A DNA stretch of 53,486 nt from DATFHX01 sp035247945 (GTDB taxonomy: Bacteria > Patescibacteriota > Saccharimonadia > Saccharimonadales > Saccharimonadaceae), in the NCBI GenBank assembly GCA_035247945.1, contig DATFHX010000018.1:1-53486 (forward strand), in the 5' to 3' direction. A model generated the notes under the pieces. That model was not told the DNA's origin. It worked only from the letters and a program-made list of their open reading frames with translations, and did not search any database. Made by a program: the position numbers and the translations under genes. This document shows positions 41,911 through 49,150 of the stretch, piece after piece. Every line of letters starts with the position of its first letter. Position 1 is the stretch's first letter.

Positions 41911-42531
41911 TTATTGCCAGGCGACCGCACCTACTATTCCTTTTGGCATGGACAGCAGCGTGCTTGGTGGTCCCGTCGACCGGTGATTAAGCGTGTCGAC
42001 GGAGATATCTAGGCATTTTATTCCCGCCTCTTTGATCACCCATGTCTCATAAAACATTCGAAGCGGAGACGGCGCGATGTGAACAAGTGCGCGCTCGTTC
42101 GCTGTAAAGTATTGGTCCATAATTATCCCATATTCAGGAAGCTCGGCAACAGACTCAATATCCACGCCAACCTCATGCGGTGCAACCGCGAGTGCCACAT
42201 GGGTTTCATTATGACTCAACGAAAAGTAGACCGTTGGATGCGTCTTAATATGAGGTTTGCCACGGGGACTTCGCTCGAACTGGAGCTCTCTTGGTGTTAT
42301 ATCGCAGTATTCCGCCAAAATATTCCGCGCAGCAGAATGCGCTTTTCGGTATACGCTTCGATCATGTTCAAATCGCTTTCGCATCGTCGCAGCATGCTCC
42401 TCGGCGGAAAGTATTCTCTCATCATATTCAATGATCGATAAGGGAATACAGTACACATCTGCTGAATGAACCGGCTGACGATATGCGTCAAACCATACAC
42501 GCCTAGGCAATTTCAAGCTGCTGCGCCGCAT
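41911..42531 (-). CDS. Sfp-type 4'-phosphopantetheinyl transferase
   Basis: About 206 residues. The PPTase pattern is complete: QFERSPRGKPHI, the VGVDIESVAEL Mg-binding site (Asp-Glu), and FYETWVIKEAGIKC with the catalytic Glu. It transfers phosphopantetheine from CoA to the serine of carrier proteins. Directly downstream of the NRPS-like gene, it should activate the carrier domain there. The start is not certain: ATG 42531 overlaps the NRPS stop region by 29 bases, an in-frame ATG at 42540 is also possible, and there is no clear Shine-Dalgarno. Confidence 0.85.
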   Translation of the reverse strand: MRRSSLKLPRRVWFDAYRQPVHSADVYCIPLSIIEYDERILSAEEHAATMRKRFEHDRSVYRKAHSAARNILAEYCDITPRELQFERSPRGKPHIKTHPTVYFSLSHNETHVALAVAPHEVGVDIESVAELPEYGIIMDQYFTANERALVHIAPSPLRMFYETWVIKEAGIKCLDISVDTLNHRSTGPPSTLLSMPKGIVGAVAWQ

Positions 42532-45500
42532 CCGCCACACCTCTTAGATCATTCGGCGCCTCAGGGATGAACCCAATGTCGATCATGTAATCGAAGTACT
42601 TACGGAGAAGCGCAGCATCAAGTGGCGTGCATGCGACGCTTGAGCCTTCTAATGCCTTCTGTGTATTCGTTGAGTCGTATGCAGACATATTCTCATAGAG
42701 TTCCCATACGGTTCGGTTTTTGTATTTCTTTTCAAAAAAGAGCGGGAGGAACGTAGTGAGTGGATTGCCTGGATCATTCGCATCTGCGAGTGCCCGCGCC
42801 CATTCGCTAAATGGAAGCGCCTTCATTTCATACCCAAACTGCTTCTTTACCGCTTCGAAAAGGTCATTGAAATCAACCGTTTCCTTGGTAGGAGGGACGA
42901 GGTGATAATTCTTGTTGAGGTTCTTTGCATCCGCAGCAATTTGAATCACTGCGCCCGCCATATAGTCAACAGGCGCGTGCTCTTTACGCTGCCGCGGTAA
43001 ATCTGGATATGCGCCGAGTGCAATGCAGCCCTTAAAGAGTCGACCGACAAAGTCATCCGTATTGCTTACACCGCGTTCGCTTTCGCCCATGATAAACCCA
43101 GGTCGCATGATAGTTGTCGGGATACCACGGTCCCGCGCAAGGAGCATAATTTTCTCGGCCACCCACTTACTCTGTGCATACCCCATGTCGTAGTAAAGGA
43201 CGTGCTCGCTCCGATCGAGATCGTCATCTTCATAGAGTGTCTTTACGTGGCTTAAGAATCCAAGTGGACCAAAACTAACAATTGTCGATAAGAAGTGGAC
43301 CGGTTTTGTAACGCGGTGCGCTGCAAATTCAAGTATACGCTGTGTGCCTGTAACATTCGCCGCCTTGTGCAGCTGATACGACTGCACATAGTTTACCTTC
43401 GCACCGTTATGGTAAATCGTATCTACCGTTCGAGAAAGCGTTTCGTATTCACCTGGTTCAAGACCAAGTTGCGGGCGGTCTAGGTGGCCTGGTACAGCCA
43501 CAAGCCGCGATTCATAAGTATCATCCCAAAGAAGATATTTCTCCATATTGAGCTTAATGCGCTTAAGTCCTTCACTGGCATCATCTGCACGGACTAAACA
43601 ATAGAGCTTCTTCATACCTTTTTGCTGCAATAACCCTTGGATAAGATACGCTCCCAAAAATCCCGTCCCACCTGTCAGAAAAGCATGCTGCTGCTTGTAC
43701 CGCTTCGCCACAAAAGGCGTTTCTGGTTGGATCGCTGCATCCAATTGCACTTCTGCCGCAAGGTCAAGCTCATCGGCTTGGTCCTGACCTCCGATTCGAG
43801 CCAGTTGCATAATGGTTGGGTGTTCATAGACAACACTTGCCGAAAGATTTGTCGATAGGATATCTTGAAGTCGCACCGTTACCCTTGCTGCAAGCATCGA
43901 GTTACCGCCAAGATCAAAGAAATTATCCTGACGACCGATTCGTTCCACGCCAAGCACTTTCGACCACGCCTCAGCAATGCGCTGCTCACGCTCCGAAGCG
44001 GGGGCTTCATAATCTACAGAAAGCTCAGGTCGTTCAATAACAATGGGGAGTGCTTTTCGATCCACCTTACCATTTGGATTGAGCGGTAGCGCATCGAGCT
44101 CCATGACATGTGCAGGAATCATATATTCAGGGAGATGCTCCGAGATAAACTGCCTAAATGCATCCAGATTGAGACTACCTTTTTCCTGCATGACAACATA
44201 CGCCATAAGACGCTTATCACCTGGGGTAACTTCGTGCGCCGCAACAGCACAAAATTTAATCGCTGGGTTTTTGAGAATGGTACTTTCTATATCACCAAGT
44301 TCAATACGAAAGCCCCTAATCTTTACCTGCTGATCAATACGGCCGAGATATTCGAAGTTGCCATCTGCAGCAAGCCGCACAAGATCTCCTGTCTTATAGA
44401 GAATATCCTCTGGACGATTCGTCAATGGATTAGGAATAAATCGCTCCTCGGTAATGTCGGGTCGCTTCCAATAGCCGCGCGCCACATTCACCCCGCCAAC
44501 GACCAGCTCGCCCGTCTGACCATTTTCAACACGGCGGTCATGATGATCAAGAACGTACGTTTCAATCCCTTTGATTGCTTTGCCTATTGGAACACCCGCT
44601 GAAAATGTATACCCTTTTGGAACCTCATAGAGAGTTGAGAAGATAGTATTTTCAGTTGGGCCATAGGCATTAATAACCCGCGTATTTGGAAGTTCACGCG
44701 CTGCTTTTTCAGCGAGATGGGGAAGCATGACATCCCCACAGCCAAAAAGAGTGCCGAGTGAGGTAAGTGCCTCCACTCGCGCATCTACAACCATATGAAA
44801 GAGTCCCGTCGATAGCTGCAATGTCGTCACTTCATATCGCCGCACCGCTTCAATGACACTATCCACGGTCGGCTTCATTGGTTCCGCAATCGCAAGCGTG
44901 GCACCGTTTAGAAGCGATGCATAGATCTCATATGCAGAGATATCAAACGATATCTGCGCCTGAAGAAGAAATGTCTGCGGTTTCTCAAAATCTACATAGC
45001 CGGTATTTTTTGCAATATTCACAACTCCTCGGTGGGGAACCATTACTCCTTTAGGCACTCCCGTTGATCCAGAAGTGTAGATGACATAGAGAAGATCATC
45101 GCTCTGAATTTTTCGGCGAGGTGCAGCGTCTGACGCCTTTTTAATCGCAGCCACCTCCTTATCGAGAAGCACCGTTGAAGCATTACCCTTAAGTGCCGTG
45201 GCACGGTCGCTCGTCGTTAGGAGCAGTTTCGCCTCAGAGTCACGTACAATAAACTCCTTACGCTCATCAGGAAGATTTGGATCAATCGGAACATACGCCG
45301 CTCCAGTCTTTGCAATACCCAGTATGGTCTCGAGTAAAAGCGGAGCCATATCTATTACAAAGGCGACGAAATCGCCCTTCTTCACACCTTTTTCTATGAG
45401 GTAATTCGCAATTCTGTTGCTCTCCTGGTCTAACGCTCGGTAAGAAACAGACTCATCCCGAAATCGAAGTGCCACCCTGTTCGGTACTTTTCGTACCTGC

Positions 45501-45538
45501 GTGCGAAATGCAGTTAGTATCGTTTGCTCCGTACTCAT
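42503..45538 (-). CDS. NRPS-like A-PCP-thioester reductase
   Basis: A 1011-residue enzyme. Adenylation domain (about 5-510): A3 YTSGSTGVPKG (154-164), A5 INAYGPTEN (294-301), A7 YKTGD (381-385), A8 GRIDQQVKIRGFRIELGDIE (399-418), A10 NPNGKVDRKAL. Carrier domain (about 520-590): FFDLGGNSML with the phosphopantetheine Ser547. Reductase domain (about 615-1011): TGGTGFLGAYL NADPH loop and YAQSKWVAEK catalytic pair. There is no condensation domain. It should activate one carboxylic acid, load it and release it as an aldehyde or alcohol. The Asp of the pocket (SFDISAYEI) suggests an amino-acid substrate. ATG 45538 follows GAAAGGA. Confidence 0.92.
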   Translation of the reverse strand: MSTEQTILTAFRTQVRKVPNRVALRFRDESVSYRALDQESNRIANYLIEKGVKKGDFVAFVIDMAPLLLETILGIAKTGAAYVPIDPNLPDERKEFIVRDSEAKLLLTTSDRATALKGNASTVLLDKEVAAIKKASDAAPRRKIQSDDLLYVIYTSGSTGVPKGVMVPHRGVVNIAKNTGYVDFEKPQTFLLQAQISFDISAYEIYASLLNGATLAIAEPMKPTVDSVIEAVRRYEVTTLQLSTGLFHMVVDARVEALTSLGTLFGCGDVMLPHLAEKAARELPNTRVINAYGPTENTIFSTLYEVPKGYTFSAGVPIGKAIKGIETYVLDHHDRRVENGQTGELVVGGVNVARGYWKRPDITEERFIPNPLTNRPEDILYKTGDLVRLAADGNFEYLGRIDQQVKIRGFRIELGDIESTILKNPAIKFCAVAAHEVTPGDKRLMAYVVMQEKGSLNLDAFRQFISEHLPEYMIPAHVMELDALPLNPNGKVDRKALPIVIERPELSVDYEAPASEREQRIAEAWSKVLGVERIGRQDNFFDLGGNSMLAARVTVRLQDILSTNLSASVVYEHPTIMQLARIGGQDQADELDLAAEVQLDAAIQPETPFVAKRYKQQHAFLTGGTGFLGAYLIQGLLQQKGMKKLYCLVRADDASEGLKRIKLNMEKYLLWDDTYESRLVAVPGHLDRPQLGLEPGEYETLSRTVDTIYHNGAKVNYVQSYQLHKAANVTGTQRILEFAAHRVTKPVHFLSTIVSFGPLGFLSHVKTLYEDDDLDRSEHVLYYDMGYAQSKWVAEKIMLLARDRGIPTTIMRPGFIMGESERGVSNTDDFVGRLFKGCIALGAYPDLPRQRKEHAPVDYMAGAVIQIAADAKNLNKNYHLVPPTKETVDFNDLFEAVKKQFGYEMKALPFSEWARALADANDPGNPLTTFLPLFFEKKYKNRTVWELYENMSAYDSTNTQKALEGSSVACTPLDAALLRKYFDYMIDIGFIPEAPNDLRGVADAAQQLEIA

Positions 45539-45562
45539 ATAAAGTCCTTTCAAAAAAACAAA

Positions 45563-45593
45563 AGAGAGCCACCCCGCTATGGGGTGGCTCTCT
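45563..45593 (-). terminator. Leader terminator/attenuator before NRPS-like gene
   Basis: On the minus strand AGAGAGCCACCCC, ATAGC, GGGGTGGCTCTCT (13-bp perfect stem) is followed by TTTTGTTTTTTTG. It lies 24 nt before the start codon and downstream of TATAGT (about 45625-45620, minus). No minus-strand gene ends upstream of it. The most direct reading is a transcription attenuator in the mRNA leader. Confidence 0.7.
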
Positions 45594-45711
45594 GATTAAT
45601 TAGTGCTCTATCCTTAACTATACTGCCCGCTAGAATTGAACAAAAGCTGAAATACCTTAGATGTTGTTCATTCTACTTTTTTCTTGGGGGAGCCGAACAG
45701 CTCGACAAAAA

Positions 45712-45720
45712 TGATAGAAT
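45712..45720 (+). promoter_or_regulatory. Extended -10, leaderless DUF1697 gene
   Basis: TGATAGAAT (TGA plus TAGAAT) ends 7 nt before ATG 45728. Confidence 0.55.
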
Positions 45721-45727
45721 AAAAGAC

Positions 45728-46288
45728 ATGCATACCTACCTTGTTCTTCTTCGCGGCGTTAACGTTGGCGGTAAAAATAAAGTTCCAATGGCGACGCTTC
45801 GTGCCTGCCTTACTGAGGCGGGATTTTCAAATGTGACGACGTTCATTGCTAGTGGAAATGTTATTGTGCAGTCCAGTAAAACAGCAAAAGATGTAAAGAA
45901 AGAGATTGAAACACTCCTTCCGACCTGCTTCAGTCTCGATACGTCGCTCATAAAAGTACTCGTTCTCACAAGGCAGCAGCTACAGCACATCATCGATGCG
46001 CGACCTAAAGGATTTGGCGAGCAACCTGAACACTACCATAGCGACGCGATTTTTCTTATAGACATTCCTGTTATCGATGCACTCCGCGTCTTCGACCCAA
46101 GAGAAGGTGTGGACGCCATCTGGCCAGGAGATGGTGTCATCTATTCACAGCGGGTAAGTGAACTCCGCACAAAGAGTCGGTTAAGTAAGATTATCGGAAC
46201 TCCAGCATACGCCTCAATGACTGTTCGCAGCTGGAATACAACCATAACGCTCCTGAGACTCCTGATCGAAACCGAGAAAAAGCTATAA
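45728..46288 (+). CDS. DUF1697 protein
   Basis: A 186-residue protein with the DUF1697 signature LLRGVNVGGKNKVPMATLR, TFIASGNVIVQ, KPKGFG-like region ARPKGFGEQPEHYHSDAIFL and RSWNTTITLL at the C-terminus. The family is widespread, of unknown function and possibly nucleic-acid related. Leaderless unit with its own perfect terminator. Confidence 0.92.
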   Translation: MHTYLVLLRGVNVGGKNKVPMATLRACLTEAGFSNVTTFIASGNVIVQSSKTAKDVKKEIETLLPTCFSLDTSLIKVLVLTRQQLQHIIDARPKGFGEQPEHYHSDAIFLIDIPVIDALRVFDPREGVDAIWPGDGVIYSQRVSELRTKSRLSKIIGTPAYASMTVRSWNTTITLLRLLIETEKKL

Positions 46289-46318
46289 AAACACCGCGTA
46301 GGACGCGGTGTTTTTATA
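46284..46318 (+). terminator. Terminator after DUF1697 gene
   Basis: A perfect 16-bp stem (TATAAAAACACCGCGT and complement) with a 3-nt loop, ending in TTTTTATA. It starts within the stop codon. Confidence 0.9.
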
Positions 46319-46328
46319 GTAAGTGCTA

Positions 46329-46916
46329 TTACTGTTTTTCAAGTTCTTCGCGAATTGGCTTCATTTTTTCAGCCCAGAACGCAACAGCCTTAAGCATTGA
46401 GTGTGCAGACTCAACGTGGTGTTCAGATGGCTGGAATTTTCCTTCACTGTCAAGGTAGCCCCAGAGGTTTGAGATAAGAACGTGCTCACGTAGGTCATAC
46501 ATTCGAAGCCACGCCGCTGAGTCTCGAAGGTGCGCAACCGCTCGGGCGCCACCAGCAGCAGTACCGTAGCTTACATACGTAACTGGCTTGTTGCCCCATT
46601 CGTTACCTACATGGTCGATTGCATTCTTAAGTGCAGCGGGTACGCCGTAGTTGTATTCGCCCGTGATGAAGACAAATCCGTCCGCCTCACCAACAATCTT
46701 CGCCCATTTACGTTGCTCTTCTTTTTCATACTCCCCGTTTTTTACCATAGATGGAGGGGTTGTCGTATCGAGCATTGGAAGATTAATTTCCGCTAGGTCA
46801 ACCAGTTCGAAAGTTGCTTCTGGATGGTCCTTAGTGAGTTCCATAAGCCACTGTGCTGGCTGGGTACTAAAACGACCGCCACGTGTCGTACCGACAATTA
46901 CTTTAATAAGAGGCAT
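46329..46916 (-). CDS. NADPH-dependent FMN reductase
   Basis: A 195-residue flavodoxin-like protein. It begins MPLIKVIVGTTRGGRFSTQPAQ (FMN phosphate loop) and has FVFITGEYNYGVPAALKNAIDHV and PVTYVSYGTAAGGARAV. Such reductases act on flavins, quinones or azo compounds. ATG 46916 is preceded by AAAGGAC. The longer in-frame reading from 46967 runs over the promoter. The promoter region holds a perfect palindrome (46936-46952). Confidence 0.9.
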   Translation of the reverse strand: MPLIKVIVGTTRGGRFSTQPAQWLMELTKDHPEATFELVDLAEINLPMLDTTTPPSMVKNGEYEKEEQRKWAKIVGEADGFVFITGEYNYGVPAALKNAIDHVGNEWGNKPVTYVSYGTAAGGARAVAHLRDSAAWLRMYDLREHVLISNLWGYLDSEGKFQPSEHHVESAHSMLKAVAFWAEKMKPIREELEKQ

Positions 46917-46935
46917 GTTTGTCCTTTCATTTATT

Positions 46936-46952
46936 ACTATACATAGTATAGT
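46936..46952. promoter_or_regulatory. Palindromic operator candidate
   Basis: ACTATAC, 3 nt (ATA), GTATAGT: a perfect 7-bp inverted repeat between the FMN reductase (minus) and NUDIX (plus) genes. It is similar in form to TACTA-N4-TAGTA sites recognised by HxlR-family regulators of quinone/azo reductases. Whether the HxlR protein at 4476-4808 binds it is a guess. Confidence 0.45.
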
Positions 46953-46979
46953 TAAATAGAGACTCATTGTAAAGTGCGA

Positions 46980-46985
46980 TATACT
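46980..46985 (+). promoter_or_regulatory. -10 box that decides the NUDIX start
   Basis: TATACT ends 6 nt before ATG 46992. A GTG at 46974 lies upstream of the -10 and cannot be in the transcript. Confidence 0.6.
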
Positions 46986-46991
46986 TATAAA

Positions 46992-47528
46992 ATGAAAAAT
47001 ATAATCTCAACCGGCGAGTGGGGAAGTGATGCGAGCTGGGAACTCTATCACTCCGTTGACCAGCCACCACTTGCTCTGAGCACGGCTGTAATGTGCGTTG
47101 CAATCTATAACGGCTCAATCGTGCTCGCTCGAAATGACCGGGGATGGGGATTACTTGGAGGCCATATCGAAAAAGGTGAGTCACACATCGATGCCTTAAA
47201 GCGAGAGGCTCACGAGGAAGGTGGCTTTGTCATTGACGCCCACGAACAATTTGCGGTGAGAAAAATTACAAACAGTCGCCCACTTTCACTGCCCGGAAGA
47301 AGGCCCTATCCATTTCCAATTAGCTATATGCCTTTTTACTGGGCAATAACAGATACACCGCCTACCACGCATTATGCAGAAGACATTTTCGAAAGCAAGG
47401 TATTTCACATTGACGAAATCACACCCTCACTCACCAACGATTATGCGATCATTTTAGCAGGGTGGAAGGCATTCCACGCTAGTACACATGCTGAACAGCG
47501 AAAAGTCGCAGCCAATCCTCAAGTGTAA
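46992..47528 (+). CDS. NUDIX hydrolase
   Basis: A 178-residue Nudix protein. The box is GGHIEKGESHIDALKREAHEEGGF, with the catalytic Glu cluster EEGG. A start at ATG 46992 (MKNIISTGEW) is set by the -10 box. Substrate unknown (probably nucleotide diphosphate derivatives). Its last 50 bases overlap the 3' end of the Erm-like gene on the other strand. Confidence 0.85.
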   Translation: MKNIISTGEWGSDASWELYHSVDQPPLALSTAVMCVAIYNGSIVLARNDRGWGLLGGHIEKGESHIDALKREAHEEGGFVIDAHEQFAVRKITNSRPLSLPGRRPYPFPISYMPFYWAITDTPPTTHYAEDIFESKVFHIDEITPSLTNDYAIILAGWKAFHASTHAEQRKVAANPQV

Positions 47529-48210
47529 GACGCGATGGACGGATATCCGTTCCAAGACCAGCTTTGGCAAGCGGGAGTTTGGCAAGCTTTTTAGGATCCG
47601 AGAAACACTCTACCGTAAACCTGTAGTATGCTTCTCGACGCTCTTTAGGTAGAAGCGGTTCATTCCGTGGAATAATTTCCACCAAGACCGTATCGACGTT
47701 TGGATGTGGCCAGAAATCAGTTCGCTGCAACCGACGGCGAATTCGCACAGAAAACCACGGCCCAATCTGCATGCCAAGCTGACCAGTGAACCCATCCGAA
47801 TCCGATAGGAGCTTATTTGCAAACTGTTTTTGCACGATGAGATACACTGCAGTTGGAACATATTCCGCCTCCGTCAATCTCCGAATGATAGGTGAACTGA
47901 GGTGAAAGGGAATATTCGCAAATACCTTATATGGAGAGTGTGGCAGGGGCATCGTAAGAAAGTCACCTTGGTAAATCTTCACATTTGGATGGTCTGCCAT
48001 ATTTGCCCGTAGCTTTTGAGCCATACGAGGCTCGGGTTCAACGGCGATAACCTGGCGGCTCCGCTCGGCAAGTACTGAACTAATGACGCCACTTCCTGCA
48101 CCAATATCATAGACAATGTCTTGTTTCGAAATTGAGCTATGGCCAACGAGCTCTTTTACAAGTCGAGGACTACGAAGAAAGTATTGAGAATAGTGAGCAA
48201 GACGCTTCAT
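47479..48210 (-). CDS. Erm-like 23S rRNA adenine dimethyltransferase
   Basis: A 243-residue SAM-dependent methyltransferase of the Erm/KsgA group. RLAHYSQYFLRSPRLVKELV is the N-terminal Erm signature, VYDIGAGSGVISSVLAE motif I, VIAVEPEP motif II and FANIPFHLSSPIIRRL motif IV (NIPF). Erm enzymes methylate A2058 and give macrolide-lincosamide-streptogramin resistance, whereas KsgA has a different N-terminus. A resistance function is plausible because epibionts live with antibiotic-producing bacteria. ATG 48210, with TATAAT (48224-48219, minus) ending 8 nt before it, is leaderless. Confidence 0.85.
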   Translation of the reverse strand: MKRLAHYSQYFLRSPRLVKELVGHSSISKQDIVYDIGAGSGVISSVLAERSRQVIAVEPEPRMAQKLRANMADHPNVKIYQGDFLTMPLPHSPYKVFANIPFHLSSPIIRRLTEAEYVPTAVYLIVQKQFANKLLSDSDGFTGQLGMQIGPWFSVRIRRRLQRTDFWPHPNVDTVLVEIIPRNEPLLPKERREAYYRFTVECFSDPKKLAKLPLAKAGLGTDIRPSRLTLEDWLRLFAVQHVY

Positions 48211-48256
48211 GTAGTTTGATTATACCTTTAAATCTGTTATGAGACCAATGGAAATG

Positions 48257-48298
48257 CCACCGCTCGGATACGTGTTGCCCAGGCACGTAGAGCGGTGG
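48257..48298 (-). terminator. Terminator of membrane-protein cassette
   Basis: CCACCGCTC pairs with GCGGTGG, and CGTG with CACG inside, in the 3' end region of the minus-strand gene. The tail is CATTTCC, so termination is likely but not certain. Confidence 0.6.
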
Positions 48299-48322
48299 CT
48301 TACCATTACTGACGAATTGATC

Positions 48323-48988
48323 CTATACGAGCACCCTTTCGTTGACCTGCGTTGAAGCTGTTTGCGCAGGTTTGTTGGATGTGTGAGGGGTCCGCTGCTG
48401 CGGGATGACGGACGGGGTACCGAAGCGCGGAGTGTCCGCGTTGAACGCGTCGATGCGCGCACTCAGGTCCCCGCGGAAAACGAGCACGTTATGGAAGAGG
48501 ATCTGCTGGATCTTGCTCTGTTCGTGCTTCGGGAAGTGTGCGACCTCCCACGTCAGGTTGGCGAGTCGAGTGCCGGCGGTCTCCACGTAGGACGACAGCC
48601 ACTGAAGGATGTTGCCCTTGGTGATTGCGGCCCACAGCCACTGACTGTACAGGTACTCGCCGATCGGAGAGCGGCTCTGCTGCGGGTGGAGCTGGCTGAA
48701 CATGTAGCGCAGCGTAGCGTGCATCTGGATGACGCGCTTGAACTGCGCGTAGGTGAGGGAGGCGCCATTTCGCGCCTTCTGAACCTCTTCGGTCAGATGC
48801 TCCTTGAGCTCGATGACACGCAGATGTGTCATGCCTGCGGCCGCGGCGACAAGCGCGACAACGACCAGCAGCTTGACGGGGATCGAGACGGAAATCACGG
48901 TCTCCGTCGCGTACAGCCAGCTGCAGAGCAGCATGGCGAGCGTCAGGTGGATCGTGATGATGCCCGTACGGGGCATTTCGGTCTTCAT
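48323..48988 (-). CDS. Two-TM G+C-rich cassette protein
   Basis: A 221-residue protein with two adjacent TM segments (about 10-28 and 34-54: ITIHLTLAMLLCSWLYATET, IPVKLLVVVALVAAAAGM), a cytoplasmic or exterior helical domain of about 130 residues and a Ser/Thr/Pro-rich tail (about 190-221). No family is recognised. ATG 48988 has a GAGAGG about 10 nt upstream. Base composition is high (41 of 60 bases at 48541-48600) and codon use differs from flanking genes. It probably belongs to the cassette group at 18.6, 20.9, 23.3, 28.9, 29.7 and 53.4 kb. Confidence 0.6.
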   Translation of the reverse strand: MKTEMPRTGIITIHLTLAMLLCSWLYATETVISVSIPVKLLVVVALVAAAAGMTHLRVIELKEHLTEEVQKARNGASLTYAQFKRVIQMHATLRYMFSQLHPQQSRSPIGEYLYSQWLWAAITKGNILQWLSSYVETAGTRLANLTWEVAHFPKHEQSKIQQILFHNVLVFRGDLSARIDAFNADTPRFGTPSVIPQQRTPHTSNKPAQTASTQVNERVLV

Positions 48989-49136
48989 CTGGCGAGAGCC
49001 TCTCGACTAGTTGGTGTCAGTAATGACCAATTAACTATAGCACGATGATCGTAGCTTTTACGTAGGTTGTGTGTATAATTTTGTTGTAGTTTTTTACGAT
49101 AAGAACTCGTTCATTGATGTGCGCGTTGCCCCTCAG

Positions 49137-49142
49137 TATACT
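49137..49142 (+). promoter_or_regulatory. -10 box TATACT, leaderless permease
   Basis: TATACT ends 8 nt before ATG 49151. No Shine-Dalgarno sequence. Confidence 0.6.
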
Positions 49143-49150
49143 ACAAAGAG

